From: Prevotellaceae bacterium
GTDB taxonomy: Bacteria > Bacteroidota > Bacteroidia > Bacteroidales > Bacteroidaceae
Direction: 5' to 3'
Assembly (NCBI GenBank): GCA_003150315.1
Contig: QAML01000012.1
Span: 1 to 25,610 of the forward strand
DNA length: 25,610 bases
Shown: one piece after another, positions 15,824-24,129 of the stretch
Numbering within the stretch: position 1 is the first letter of the stretch
Layout: the number at the start of each line of letters is the position of its first letter
Translations under genes and position numbers: made by a program
The notes under the pieces: generated by a model
Told to the model about the DNA's origin: nothing
Seen by the model: only the letters and a program-made list of their open reading frames with translations
The model's database searches: none

Positions 15824-15937
15824 AGAAAACACTTTACTTTGCTTCGTGATAAGTCCAAAAGCGTTGTGTTTCGGCATGGCGCGAAAAAAGAATTGAACAA
15901 CGGACATTAATAACGAACAAAATAAAAAACAAAACAC
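15824..15937 (+). other. Short spacer between zapA and rny
   Basis: 114 bases, strongly purine-rich near its end. It holds no frame or hairpin that I can support. It is too short for a typical 6S RNA. Confidence 0.4.
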
Positions 15938-17467
15938 ATGGAAATAGTATTCATAATAGTTGCGCTGGTTGCCGGCTGTGGCATCGGGTATCTGATGTTG
16001 CGTTATGTGGCGACAAGCCAATATAAGAAAAGAATATCCGACGCAGAAAAAGAAGCAGAGGTTATAAAAGAGAAAAAACTTCTTGAGGTAAAAGAAAAAT
16101 TCCTAAGCAAGAAAACAGAACTTGACAAGGACATGCAGCAGCGCAATCAGAAGTTGTTGCAAACCGAAAACCGATTGAAGCAGCGCGAAATCAGTCTTAA
16201 TCAGAAACAGGAGGATTTGGTGCGCAAGAAAAACGAACTCGACAACCAGTTGCAGCGTGTGGAGCAGTCGCAGAACGCATTGCAGGTGGAACGTGAGGAA
16301 CTTCAGAAATTGCAGACCAAAGAACGTGAGAAACTTGAGGAGCTCAGCGGACTTTCTGCCGAAGAAGCTAAATCGCGTCTTGTGGAATCTTTGAAAGACG
16401 AGGCAAAGACCGATGCCCAAAGTTACATCAACGACATAATGGATGATGCAAAACTTACGGCAACAAAGGAAGCAAAGAAAATAGTAATCCAGACAATTCA
16501 GCGCGTAGCCACTGAAACAGCCATAGAAAACAGTGTAACAGTTTTCCATATTGACAACGACGAAGTGAAAGGACGTATAATCGGTAGAGAAGGGCGAAAC
16601 ATTCGTGCTTTGGAGGCTGCAACAGGTGTGGAATTGGTTGTTGACGACACACCGGAGGCTATTGTGATTTCAGCATTCGATCCTGTGCGTCGCGAAATAT
16701 GTCGTCTTGCTCTTCATCAGCTTATTACAGACGGAAGAATCCATCCCGCACGCATCGAAGAGGTTGTGGCAAAGGTGAAAAAGCAAGTTGAAGACGAGAT
16801 AATTGAAACCGGTAAGCGCACAGCCATTGACTTGGGTATTCACGGGCTTCATTCGGAACTCGTAAGACTTATAGGAAAAATGAAATACCGCTCTTCTTAT
16901 GGGCAGAACCTTTTGCAGCATGCCAGAGAGACAGCTAATTTGTGCGCTATCATGGCTGCGGAGTTGGGATTGAATCCCAAGAAAGCCAAACGTGCAGGTT
17001 TGCTTCACGACATAGGAAAAGTGCCCGACGAGGAGCCGGAACTTCCGCACGCTATCTATGGTGCCAAGCTTGCGGAGCAATATAAGGAAAAGGCTGACAT
17101 AGTTAATGCCATTGCGGCGCATCATGACGAAACGGAGATGACGAGTCTTCTTGCTCCGATAGTACAAGTGTGCGACGCAATAAGTGGTGCTCGTCCCGGA
17201 GCGCGTCGTGAAGTTGTCGAAGCTTATATCAAACGACTCAATGACCTGGAAAATATAGCAATGAGCTATCCCGGCGTAACAAAAACCTATGCTATTCAGG
17301 CGGGACGTGAGTTGCGTGTCATTGTAGGTGCCGACAAGATTGACGACAAACAGTCGGAAACCCTGAGCAATGAGATTGCCAAGAGAATACAAGACGAAAT
17401 GACTTATCCCGGACAGGTTAAAATAACAGTGATTAGGGAAACAAGAGCGGTAAGTTATGCAAAATAA
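15938..17467 (+). CDS. rny: Ribonuclease Y
   Basis: 509 residues with the full RNase Y layout: an N-terminal membrane anchor (about 3-27), a long charged coiled coil (about 30-175), a KH RNA-binding domain ([19 protein letters not shown] at about 211-229) and an HD phosphohydrolase domain whose metal site includes LLHDIGKV, with AAHHDETEM further on. It is an endoribonuclease that starts decay of many mRNAs at the inner membrane. The length is normal. The next gene begins 24 bases after its stop. Confidence 0.96.
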   Translation: MEIVFIIVALVAGCGIGYLMLRYVATSQYKKRISDAEKEAEVIKEKKLLEVKEKFLSKKTELDKDMQQRNQKLLQTENRLKQREISLNQKQEDLVRKKNELDNQLQRVEQSQNALQVEREELQKLQTKEREKLEELSGLSAEEAKSRLVESLKDEAKTDAQSYINDIMDDAKLTATKEAKKIVIQTIQRVATETAIENSVTVFHIDNDEVKGRIIGREGRNIRALEAATGVELVVDDTPEAIVISAFDPVRREICRLALHQLITDGRIHPARIEEVVAKVKKQVEDEIIETGKRTAIDLGIHGLHSELVRLIGKMKYRSSYGQNLLQHARETANLCAIMAAELGLNPKKAKRAGLLHDIGKVPDEEPELPHAIYGAKLAEQYKEKADIVNAIAAHHDETEMTSLLAPIVQVCDAISGARPGARREVVEAYIKRLNDLENIAMSYPGVTKTYAIQAGRELRVIVGADKIDDKQSETLSNEIAKRIQDEMTYPGQVKITVIRETRAVSYAK

Positions 17468-17491
17468 CTGCCGAAAACGAAATAGTTGAAG

Positions 17492-19036
17492 ATGAAAAGG
17501 TTTGGTCTTGCAAATATGTTGTATGCGCACTTGAAAAAGTGCGCATACAATGTTTTGTACCTACCGTTCATTATTAATGCAAATGCGCCGGCGAATGCGC
17601 AAAGTGTGTTAAAGCGGTTGACAGACAGTATAGAATACAGGGCAGACTGGACTTACAATATTTCGGATGCGAGTGAGAGAACGCCATTTTGGTTATCGTC
17701 CAACCGATACGGGCTTGGCGGTGTAAGACATTCAAACGGGCACATGCGCTGGGGTGTTTTCAAAGACGAAAAAAAGGATTCCAATGCAACATGGCGCATG
17801 GGATATGGCGTGGACTTCGTGTTGGCGCACAATTACACGAGTGATTTTTTTGTGCAACAGTTGTATATGGATTTGGGATATAAAAACATTATAATTTCTG
17901 CGGGTGCAAAAGAGCGACCGGCAAATTTGAAAAACAATGAATTAAGTACGGGAAGCCAGACATTCGGTATAAATGCCAGACCGGTGCCTGAAATTCGTTT
18001 CGAAGTGCCTGATTACATTTCGTTGTTTGGCGGAAAAAAACTTTTTTCCATTCGTGCCCACATCGGATACGGTATGCTTACCGACGGAGCGTGGGAAGAA
18101 ACGTTTGCAAACAAGAGTCGCAGCCATTATGCCAAGAATGTTTTGTATCATAGCAAGTCAGGATTTTTGAAGATTGGCAATGAAAACATTTTTCCCTTGA
18201 CTTTCGAGGGCGGATTAGAGATGGCAGGAACGTTTGGAGGCAGATATTATAGCGGAGACGGCTACTCTCGCAATTTATATCAAGGCATTGGTGATTTTGC
18301 AGACATACTTTTCGGATTAAGTAGCGATCCCGGCGAAGGAGATTACAAAAACACCAAAGGAAATACGGTGGGCTCGTGGCTGTTAAGCATAAACTATCAT
18401 GGCAAAGGCTGGAAAGCGCGGGCATATTACGATCATTATTTCGAAGATCACTCCGGTTTATTTTACAAATACATGGACTACGACGGCTTGTACGGCTTGG
18501 AACTGAATATTCCCAATAACTCGGTCGTCAACAACGTTGTATATGAATATGTGTACACGAAGTATCAGAGTGGTTCCATATATCATGATGAAACATCAAC
18601 GATTCCCGACAAAATAGGCGGGCAGGACAACTACTACAACCATAATCTTTATGCCGGTTGGCAACATTGGGGAATGGCTATGGGCAATCCGCTGTTTCTT
18701 TCGCCGCTTTACAACAAGGATAAGAAGCTTGCGTTCGAGAGCAACCGTTTCGTGGCTCATCATGTGGGTATTAGTGGCAATCCCACGCAGTCTTTGCATT
18801 ATCGCATGCTGTTTACTTTTTCCAAACAGTTCGGAACGTATCTGCAACCTTTGGAAGATATAAAGTACCAACGCTCGTTTCTTGCCGAACTAAACTATTC
18901 GCCCGAGCGAATGTTCAGAAGAAATATGCGAGGGTGGAGTGTAGGAGCGGCGTTTGCCTTTGACCGTGGCTCGTATATAGGAAAAAACACGGGATTTCAG
19001 ATAACCTTGAGAAGAAACGGGTTCTTCTCGCTATAA
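17492..19036 (+). CDS. Wzi-like capsule assembly outer-membrane protein
   Basis: 514 residues from the ATG at 17492; a TTG two codons upstream is less likely. The N terminus ends in a probable signal cleavage after APANAQ (about residue 38). The rest is a series of amphipathic beta strands rich in Tyr, Gly and Trp (for example WGVFKDEKK, GGRYYSGDGYSRNLYQG, HNLYAGWQHWGMAMGNP), closing with FQITLRRNGFFSL, typical of an outer-membrane barrel. The pattern matches the capsule assembly Wzi family, which anchors capsular polysaccharide at the surface. No polysaccharide locus is present beside it, so it may serve a distant one. A perfect hairpin lies inside its signal-peptide codons (see 17519). Confidence 0.85.
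   Translation: MKRFGLANMLYAHLKKCAYNVLYLPFIINANAPANAQSVLKRLTDSIEYRADWTYNISDASERTPFWLSSNRYGLGGVRHSNGHMRWGVFKDEKKDSNATWRMGYGVDFVLAHNYTSDFFVQQLYMDLGYKNIIISAGAKERPANLKNNELSTGSQTFGINARPVPEIRFEVPDYISLFGGKKLFSIRAHIGYGMLTDGAWEETFANKSRSHYAKNVLYHSKSGFLKIGNENIFPLTFEGGLEMAGTFGGRYYSGDGYSRNLYQGIGDFADILFGLSSDPGEGDYKNTKGNTVGSWLLSINYHGKGWKARAYYDHYFEDHSGLFYKYMDYDGLYGLELNIPNNSVVNNVVYEYVYTKYQSGSIYHDETSTIPDKIGGQDNYYNHNLYAGWQHWGMAMGNPLFLSPLYNKDKKLAFESNRFVAHHVGISGNPTQSLHYRMLFTFSKQFGTYLQPLEDIKYQRSFLAELNYSPERMFRRNMRGWSVGAAFAFDRGSYIGKNTGFQITLRRNGFFSL
17519..17550 (+). promoter_or_regulatory. Perfect 14-bp hairpin inside the wzi-like signal codons
   Basis: Arms TTGTATGCGCACTT (17519-17532) and AAGTGCGCATACAA (17537-17550) enclose a GAAA tetraloop, a GNRA-type closure. 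The hairpin starts at codon 10 of the gene and ends near codon 20, followed by TGTTTTG. In the transcript it would be stable and close enough to the start codon to influence ribosome loading, or could act as a weak terminator or processing site after rny. Confidence 0.7.
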
Positions 19037-19047
19037 CACGAAAGAAA

Positions 19048-19539
19048 ATGAGAAAAGTGAAGTTTTTTCTTTTTGTCATAACGGTTTGCGCTCTTTTTGC
19101 GTCTTGCGATAAGATGACCAATAACGGGAATCTTGACGGCATGTGGCAACTTATTAGCGTTTCATACAATAAGACCGGAGGCGAAGACTCGATTGTGAAT
19201 GTGAAAAACGAGAGGGTCTACATGAATTTCCAACAAAAATTGGGACAAATCACTCCCGGAACATTCCGCACCGATTCCATGGGAAGATATTTGCTCATGC
19301 GTTTCGAGAAAAAAAGTGGAATGCTGAAACTGCATGACTTCTATGCCTTTTATGAAACCGCCGGTCCGCTCGGCACAGAGAGACATTCGGAAGAAAAACT
19401 GTTGACGGATTCCGCTACCACGTTGTTGCAGCCGTTTGGTATAGATGGATTGTTCGCTAATTTCAATATCTTGAAACTTACTGGCAGTTCAATGATATTG
19501 CAATCCGATTACGCAAGACTCGTGATGAGGAAGTTTTGA
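19048..19539 (+). CDS. Small lipoprotein, possibly lipocalin-like
   Basis: 163 residues. The signal peptide ends in a lipobox (LFASC, Cys at about residue 20), so the mature protein is probably a lipid-anchored envelope protein. The mature part begins NLDGMWQLISVSYN and alternates strands in the pattern of small lipocalin-like domains found in Bacteroidales; I would not name a precise family. It starts 11 bases after the wzi-like stop and is likely co-expressed with it. Function unknown. Confidence 0.82.
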   Translation: MRKVKFFLFVITVCALFASCDKMTNNGNLDGMWQLISVSYNKTGGEDSIVNVKNERVYMNFQQKLGQITPGTFRTDSMGRYLLMRFEKKSGMLKLHDFYAFYETAGPLGTERHSEEKLLTDSATTLLQPFGIDGLFANFNILKLTGSSMILQSDYARLVMRKF

Positions 19540-19650
19540 TTTTCCTCTTTTCGCAACGTTTCTCGAGTGCGTTGTGGTATAGATGACTTCCTACGAAAAT
19601 TCAATATTTGTTGCATATAGCATTAAAGTAAGCTGTGCAGAAAAACATGC

Positions 19651-19758
19651 TTCGGGACATGCGAAAAAATATAAGGCACATATTTCAAAATACAAGCCAT
19701 ATATTTTAAAATACAAGGCATTTGTTTTTTGCCAAAAGGCATGTAACTTTTTCGACAT
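19651..19758. repeat. Palindromic intergenic repeat, copy 3
   Basis: Starts TTCGGGACATGCGAAAAA (19651-19668) and ends TTTTTCGACAT (19748-19758), so the inner ends ATGCGAAAAA and TTTTTCGACAT are near-inverted copies. The core holds ATAAGGCA, AAAATACAAGCCA, AAAATACAAGGCA and GGCATG units. From ATG to CAT it spans 100 bases, the same as copy 1. The right-hand AAGGCA unit is in direct rather than inverted orientation, so this copy is partly rearranged. Confidence 0.75.
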
Positions 19759-20103
19759 TATAATAGTTTCATAAACAGAGCCTTATGATTTGATGAATTA
19801 ATCGTCGAAACCACGGTTTTTGCTTTGCATGTTTATGCATTAATGACGTGCTGAATTGTATATATATTCCTTGCTTTTCAGATTATCCTTTTCTTTTATA
19901 GATGTGCAGTATATGTGAGTGGTCAGCAGCCACATCGAATCAATATTACTTGATGTTGGTATGAGAATAACGGTTAATTATAAAATGCCGTGGTGAATTT
20001 TATTTGTCCATGCGTGTGTAGTTAAGAACAAAATGGCTTTCAAATGGGAATCGGTGTGGATTGTAGTTCCACGAAAACAATACAAATGGTTTGTCTTGTT
20101 TTT

Positions 20104-20244
20104 TTATTGTATGGCTATCAATATCGTTTCATTGTCAGAAATACTGTACACCAAGTATCCGCCAGGAGGGCTTTTTCTAACGTAAATCCTGCATTTGTGC
20201 CCGCCAATAGATGTTTCAAACAGGTACTTTGGGACTGTTGTCAT
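20104..20244 (-). CDS. Possible small protein (46 residues)
   Basis: An ATG-started frame of 46 codons plus stop, with balanced protein-like composition (for example TSIGGHKCRIYVRKSPPGGY, then a hydrophobic ILIAIQ end). I do not recognise it. No consensus promoter or ribosome site is obvious upstream. The alternatives are a remnant of a larger decayed gene or a chance frame. It is the most protein-like reading of this gene-poor region. Confidence 0.3.
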   Translation of the reverse strand: MTTVPKYLFETSIGGHKCRIYVRKSPPGGYLVYSISDNETILIAIQ

Positions 20245-20356
20245 GTGTTAGTTAACCCAACTACCACGATACACGGAACTTTTCAACAGGTTTGGCAAGT
20301 TCAACAATACTTTGTTCTTTGCTTCAGTGTATGCAAATGTTTTTTAGGCTAATCCT

Positions 20357-20551
20357 TTATGTTACGGTTTGAAATGGTTGTTGTAGCTTCAAGATTGGAC
20401 AGCGTGAATTGCAGTGTATGCAGTTGCTCATGGGCAAGCCGTCTTTTTCCTTTCGCTTTTCCTTTTGTTCTCTTGGTTTCAGATTTTTTATAGACCGCTT
20501 GTCATTCAGTGCGTCAGCAATGCGCCTTTCACAGTCCCATATTAAGTACAC
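20357..20551 (-). CDS. Doubtful 64-residue reading frame
   Basis: Begins MYLIWDCERRIADALNDK, continues with a Lys/Glu-rich stretch and then MSNCIHCNSRCPILKL, which has a Cys-x-x-Cys pair. It could be the remnant of a gene, but the composition of the middle part is that of low-complexity DNA and I recognise no family. Confidence 0.2.
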   Translation of the reverse strand: MYLIWDCERRIADALNDKRSIKNLKPREQKEKRKEKDGLPMSNCIHCNSRCPILKLQQPFQTVT

Positions 20552-20701
20552 TCCCGTGCAATATTAAAGGTGTTTTTCCAACATTTCACGATGCAAAAAC
20601 GCGAGCCAATTTGTTTGTTTTTATCATGTCGGGTAATTTTTCCCCTATGTATGGAGATCCTTTTATGTTTGAAGGATTGTGATAAAGGTTTGCTTTTGTC
20701 T

Positions 20702-20742
20702 TAAAATAAAAAAGTTCCTCAATATAAGTATTGAGGAACTTT
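20702..20742 (-). terminator. Rho-independent terminator of the ribosomal/tsf operon
   Basis: Arms AAAGTTCCTCAATA (20711-20724) and TATTGAGGAACTTT (20729-20742) form a perfect 14-bp stem with a four-base loop. On the minus strand it is followed by a T-rich run (plus-strand AAAATAAAAAA at 20703-20713). It lies 26 bases after the tsf stop. Confidence 0.92.
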
Positions 20743-20767
20743 AGTTATTGAATTATGGAAAAATCTC

Positions 20768-21760
20768 TTATTCTGCAGCGAGAGTGAAACGGCGATATGT
20801 TACAATCTGCAAGTCTTTGTCCTGCTTCTTGAGCCATGCCGAAACGCTTTCTTTCTCATCGCCGAATTGGAATTCCTGATCTACAAGGCAATTCTCCTTG
20901 AAGAATTTTGCCAAACGACCTTTTGCGATGTTCTGAATCATCTGCTCGGGAAGATTTGCAGCCTTCTCTGCAGCAACAGTCTGCTTGATTTCCTTAGCTT
21001 TTTCAGCGTCTTCCTTGCTAAGCCAGCCCTTTGCCATATTTGATTCTATATGGTCGTCGCTGTCAACAAGATTTGCGTTGATTCCGGCTTTCTTCAAAGC
21101 GTTGATAACTGCTTTTTCAACCTGTTCGTCCTTTGTTTTCTGAACAGCAACTTCAAACTCTGATTTCTTAACCTCTTCGGGAACAGAAGCCTCGTCAAGT
21201 GCAATAGGTTTCATTGCAGCAACCTGCATTGCAAGCTTGTGAGCAGCATCTTCATTGTTTTTGTTGAGCTGAACCATGGTGCAGAGAGTGTGCCTGCCCA
21301 TATGATCATAAGTAGAAATGTTGTCGCCTTCGATATAGGTGTAACCGTCAAGTTCAGTTTTCTCACCGGTGATACCGCTGCGAGCAACGATTGCTGATTC
21401 AACGGTCTCGTTTCCGATGGTCAAAGCCTTAACTTCGTCAAGAGTCTTTGCCTTTGCTGCAACGGCAGCATCAATGATGTCCTGTGTCAACTTAACAAAG
21501 TCTGCATTATTGGCAACGAAGTCGGTTTCACACTTTAGGGCAATAATCGCAGCGAAGCCGTCAGCATATTTAACGAGTACGCATCCTTCCGAAGCTTCAC
21601 GGTCGGAACGTTTTGCTGCAACAGCCTGACCTTTTTCGCGGATTATTTCGATGGCTTTTTGAGTATCGCCTTCAGAAGCCTCGAGAGCTTTTTTGCAATC
21701 CATCATTCCCGCACCGGTAAGTTTGCGAAGTTTTTGGATTTCTGCTATTGTAACAGCCAT
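20768..21760 (-). CDS. tsf: Elongation factor Ts
   Basis: 330 residues. The N-terminal UBA-like domain (IAEIQKLRKLTGAGMMDCKK, residues about 4-23) and the core motif KCETDFVANNADF identify EF-Ts, the guanine nucleotide exchange factor that recycles EF-Tu in the cytoplasm. It is longer than the E. coli form (about 283 residues), as is common in Bacteroidota. It follows rpsB by 32 bases, the classical order, and ends at a strong terminator. Confidence 0.97.
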   Translation of the reverse strand: MAVTIAEIQKLRKLTGAGMMDCKKALEASEGDTQKAIEIIREKGQAVAAKRSDREASEGCVLVKYADGFAAIIALKCETDFVANNADFVKLTQDIIDAAVAAKAKTLDEVKALTIGNETVESAIVARSGITGEKTELDGYTYIEGDNISTYDHMGRHTLCTMVQLNKNNEDAAHKLAMQVAAMKPIALDEASVPEEVKKSEFEVAVQKTKDEQVEKAVINALKKAGINANLVDSDDHIESNMAKGWLSKEDAEKAKEIKQTVAAEKAANLPEQMIQNIAKGRLAKFFKENCLVDQEFQFGDEKESVSAWLKKQDKDLQIVTYRRFTLAAE

Positions 21761-21792
21761 AATTGTTGTTTCTTATTAATGAGTGGTTATTT

Positions 21793-22641
21793 TTACTTAG
21801 CCTCTTCTTCGGACTTTGTTTCTGCTTCTGCCTGCTTTGCAGCGGGAGCTTCAACACGTGCCTTGCGTGAGCGATGACGCATTACTTTGGGAGCGTCTGC
21901 ATCAGCTTCAGCTTCTTGTTGTGCGGCAGCAGCATCTTGGTCGGCTTTCTCAACTTTACGTTCTTCCAAACCTTCGTTGATAGCAGCACAGCAAGCGTCA
22001 AGAATAACCTCGATACTTGCAGCAGCATCATCGTTTGCGGGAATTACATAGTCGATGTTTGAAGGATCGCTGTTTGTATCAACAATACCGAACACGGGGA
22101 TTCCCAAACGTACTGCTTCGCGAACAGCAATGTTCTCTTTGTAAACATCAATTACAAAAAGAGCAGCGGGAAGGCGGTTAAGATCAGCAATAGAACCAAG
22201 GTTCTTTTCTAGTTTTGCACGCTGACGGCTAATTTGAAGAATCTCGCGCTTTGAAAGGTTTGAGAATGTTCCGTCTGCTGTGAGCTTATCAATATTTGCC
22301 ATCTTCTTTACTGCCTTGCGGATAGTGGGGAAGTTGGTAAGCATACCACCAGGCCAACGTTCGATAACGTAAGGCATGTCAAGAGCTTTGGCTTTCTCTG
22401 CTACTATATCTTTTGCTTGCTTTTTGGTTGCAACGAAGAGAATTCTCTTGCCGGATTTAGCAATCTGCTTGAGAGCTTCTGCAGCTGTATCAACCATCGC
22501 AACGGTTTTGTTGAGGTCTATAATGTGAATACCGTTACGTTCCATAAAGATATAAGGAGCCATTGCGGGATTCCATTTACGTTTCAAGTGTCCGAAATGA
22601 CATCCGGCCTTGAGAAGGGTTTCAAAATCTGTACGTGACAT
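21793..22641 (-). CDS. rpsB: 30S ribosomal protein S2
   Basis: 282 residues. MSRTDFETLLKAGCHFGHLK and the FVATKKQA and PYVIERWPGGMLTNF blocks are diagnostic for uS2, which binds near the platform of the small subunit. A C-terminal tail of about 50 residues, rich in Ala, Glu and Asp with a basic patch (RHRSRKARVE), extends beyond the usual core and is probably disordered. A promoter at 22791 and a structured leader precede it. Confidence 0.97.
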   Translation of the reverse strand: MSRTDFETLLKAGCHFGHLKRKWNPAMAPYIFMERNGIHIIDLNKTVAMVDTAAEALKQIAKSGKRILFVATKKQAKDIVAEKAKALDMPYVIERWPGGMLTNFPTIRKAVKKMANIDKLTADGTFSNLSKREILQISRQRAKLEKNLGSIADLNRLPAALFVIDVYKENIAVREAVRLGIPVFGIVDTNSDPSNIDYVIPANDDAAASIEVILDACCAAINEGLEERKVEKADQDAAAAQQEAEADADAPKVMRHRSRKARVEAPAAKQAEAETKSEEEAK

Positions 22642-22766
22642 TGTCGTTTTGTTTACTTTGTTTACTTTCTTTTTGTTTGCATTTTAAGCACCAGCCTCAA
22701 GGTAGTCTTTTGTCGCCGCTACATATACTATATATAATGTATGGCATAATATGTATTGCGGGCGGC
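22642..22766 (-). promoter_or_regulatory. Structured leader of rpsB
   Basis: The 187 bases between rpsI and rpsB include paired segments in the RNA sense: GCCGC (plus 22762-22766) with GCGGC (22715-22719), and inside it ACATAT (22749-22754) with ATATGT (22721-22726). Just 5' is GCAAGG paired with CTTTGC (22765-22780). uS2 often controls its own operon through such leaders in other bacteria; that it does so here is inference. Confidence 0.4.
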
Positions 22767-22790
22767 AAAGGAATCCTTGCGGTTTAGATA

Positions 22791-22821
22791 CTAAACTATT
22801 TTTATTCCCAATATTTTCAAA
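22791..22821 (-). promoter_or_regulatory. Internal promoter for rpsB-tsf
   Basis: Minus-strand TTTG (22818-22821), exactly 19 bases, then TAGTTTAG (22791-22798), one mismatch from TAnnTTTG. Transcription would begin near 22784, giving rpsB a leader of about 143 bases. It starts inside the last bases of rpsI. Confidence 0.55.
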
Positions 22822-22828
22822 CAGGATA

Positions 22829-23215
22829 TTAACGCTTGGAGAATTGGAAGCGACGGCGTGCTTTGGGGCGTCCCGGTTTCTTACGCTCAACAGTGCGAGG
22901 ATCGCGAGTAACGAAACCTTCTTTGCGAAGAGCTGCTTTATCTTCGGGATTTATCTTTACGAGTGCGCGTGCAATTGCGAGACGAAGAGCCTGCGACTGA
23001 CCTGTAAAACCGCCACCGGTAAGATTTGCCTTGATGTCGTATTTTTCAGCTGCTTCCAATAACTGGAGAGGCTGCTTAACCACGAACTGTAAAATAGAAG
23101 ATGGAAAGTATTCGGTTAAATCTTTTTTGTTGATAGTTATCTTTCCTGTGCCTTCGCTCACGTATACACGTGCTATAGAACTTTTGCGACGACCTAATGC
23201 ATTAACTACGTCCAT
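22829..23215 (-). CDS. rpsI: 30S ribosomal protein S9
   Basis: 128 residues, full length. ALGRRKSSIARVYV, GGGFTGQSQALRLAIARAL and the basic C-terminal end RPKARRRFQFSKR are diagnostic of uS9; the last Lys-Arg reaches the decoding centre and contacts tRNA. It starts eight bases after the rplM stop, the nearly universal rplM-rpsI order. Confidence 0.97.
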   Translation of the reverse strand: MDVVNALGRRKSSIARVYVSEGTGKITINKKDLTEYFPSSILQFVVKQPLQLLEAAEKYDIKANLTGGGFTGQSQALRLAIARALVKINPEDKAALRKEGFVTRDPRTVERKKPGRPKARRRFQFSKR

Positions 23216-23223
23216 TTACTATT

Positions 23224-23685
23224 TTATTTATACTGGTTAATATCGATTTGTTTGGGTTTCTGTGCTTCCTGCTTATGTTCACCACCCTCGTAAACATAGA
23301 GATTTTTTAAAAGCTGGCGTCCAAGACGATTCTTGGGGAGCATGCCGCGTACTACTCTGCGAACAAGTTTTTCGGGACCGTTGGGCTTTTTGAAGATGCT
23401 TTCGGGAGTATGTTCGCGTTGTCCGCCGGGATAGAGAGAGTATGTGAGATATATTCTGTCTGTCCATTTTTTGCCGGTGAGACGCACTTTGTCCGCATTG
23501 ATTATTATCACATTGTCGCCACAGTCGGCGTTGGGAGTGAATGTGGGTTTGTATTTGCCGCGAAGCAATTTTGCAACGCGTGTGCAGAGACGACCAAGTA
23601 CCTGATCGGTTGCGTCAACCACAACCCACTCTTTGTTTGCATTCTGTTTGTTGATAGAAACAGTCTTGTAACTTAATGTATCCAC
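23224..23685 (-). CDS. rplM: 50S ribosomal protein L13
   Basis: 153 residues. WVVVDATDQVLGRLCTRVAKLL, GDNVIIINADKV and GMLPKNRLGRQLLKNLYVYEG are diagnostic of uL13. The start codon is GTG at 23685; there is no closer ATG in frame. A roughly 200-base leader with hairpins precedes it. First gene of the ribosomal unit that runs to tsf. Confidence 0.96.
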   Translation of the reverse strand: MDTLSYKTVSINKQNANKEWVVVDATDQVLGRLCTRVAKLLRGKYKPTFTPNADCGDNVIIINADKVRLTGKKWTDRIYLTYSLYPGGQREHTPESIFKKPNGPEKLVRRVVRGMLPKNRLGRQLLKNLYVYEGGEHKQEAQKPKQIDINQYK

Positions 23686-23810
23686 TTTCGTGTCTTTTTA
23701 ATTTTATGATTAAACATTAGGCTTGCCTTCCGTTCTAAGTTTTTCTTCGGGTTTGCCATAAAGTTTTTTGCGCCGCATGACGACGCACCACGATTCACTA
23801 ACCACTGCAT
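23673..23810 (-). CDS. Possible upstream ORF overlapping rplM start (45 residues)
   Basis: An ATG-started frame beginning MQWLVNRGASSCGAKNF and rich in Lys, Asn and Arg ends with TAA 13 bases inside rplM, in a different frame. Translation of it could couple to, or compete with, initiation at the rplM GTG. It may equally be a chance frame in a conserved RNA leader. Confidence 0.25.
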   Translation of the reverse strand: MQWLVNRGASSCGAKNFMANPKKNLERKASLMFNHKIKKTRKWIH

Positions 23811-23892
23811 CAGGCCAAATTCTTTAATAGATACAGCTATTAACACGTGGGATTAACAGGCTTTTTGTTGCCTGTTGATAATAATCGGTGCG
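23686..23892 (-). promoter_or_regulatory. Structured rplM leader, candidate uL13 autoregulator
   Basis: In the RNA sense the leader shows three hairpins in order: AACAGGC/GCCTGTT (plus 23855-23876), TTAATAG/CTATTAA (23824-23843) and TGCGTCG/CGGCGCA with one G-U pair (23769-23787). I recall uL13 leaders having been proposed for Bacteroidia, but cannot confirm a match to that model from sequence alone. Two short frames overlap the second half of the leader (see findings). Confidence 0.55.
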
Positions 23893-23900
23893 CAAAATTA
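23893..23900 (-). promoter_or_regulatory. -7 box of the rplM operon
   Basis: Minus-strand TAATTTTG matches TAnnTTTG, giving a transcription start near 23886 and a leader of about 200 bases. No TTTG box at the 19-base distance is evident. Confidence 0.5.
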
Positions 23901-24047
23901 CAATTTTATTTTTATGTGGCGATGATTTCTTTATGATTTTTTGCCGTAATTCGTTCATTAAATGCGGAATCTATGCGAAAAAATTGTTTGCCTTTGGGGT
24001 TTTGCTTTTTGTGTTGTGCCAAAATAGCCGTTTTTGCAAATGCCCGT

Positions 24048-24095
24048 AAAAAATCAAAAGTGTCGTCTCCAACATTGTGCTGGCGGCGACACTTT
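24048..24095 (-). terminator. Rho-independent terminator of panC-panD
   Basis: On the minus strand AAAGTGTCGCCGCCAGCA pairs with TGTTGGAGACGACACTTT across a three-base loop: 18 positions with two mismatches and one G-U pair (plus 24057-24095). It is followed by TTTTGATTTTTT. It lies 34 bases after the panD stop. Confidence 0.85.
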
Positions 24096-24129
24096 CTATG
24101 GTGTTTTGTTGCGGAAGTCCGCTTTACGT

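Larger units (their letters stand above)
19540..20767. other. 1.2-kb gene-poor region between convergent units
   Basis: Lies between the plus-strand lipoprotein gene and the minus-strand tsf gene. Contents that I can name are the palindromic repeat at 19651, two short minus-strand reading frames (20104 and 20357) and the tsf terminator at 20711. There is no tRNA, transposase or CRISPR array visible. Its length is unusual for this otherwise compact window, which suggests a decayed gene or element. Confidence 0.6.

Noticed and set aside
15824..15937. 6S RNA gene between zapA and rny
   Set aside because: Considered because 6S RNA adjoins zapA in some bacteria, but the gap is only 114 bases and shows no long rod-like pairing.
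19583..19774. 63-codon plus-strand frame with repeated Lys-Tyr-Lys pattern
   Set aside because: The periodic residues are simply translation of the palindromic repeat units, not a protein.
20044..20352. 102-codon plus-strand frame in the gene-poor region
   Set aside because: Cys- and Phe-rich composition, no start signals and no motif; the opposite strand gives a more protein-like reading.
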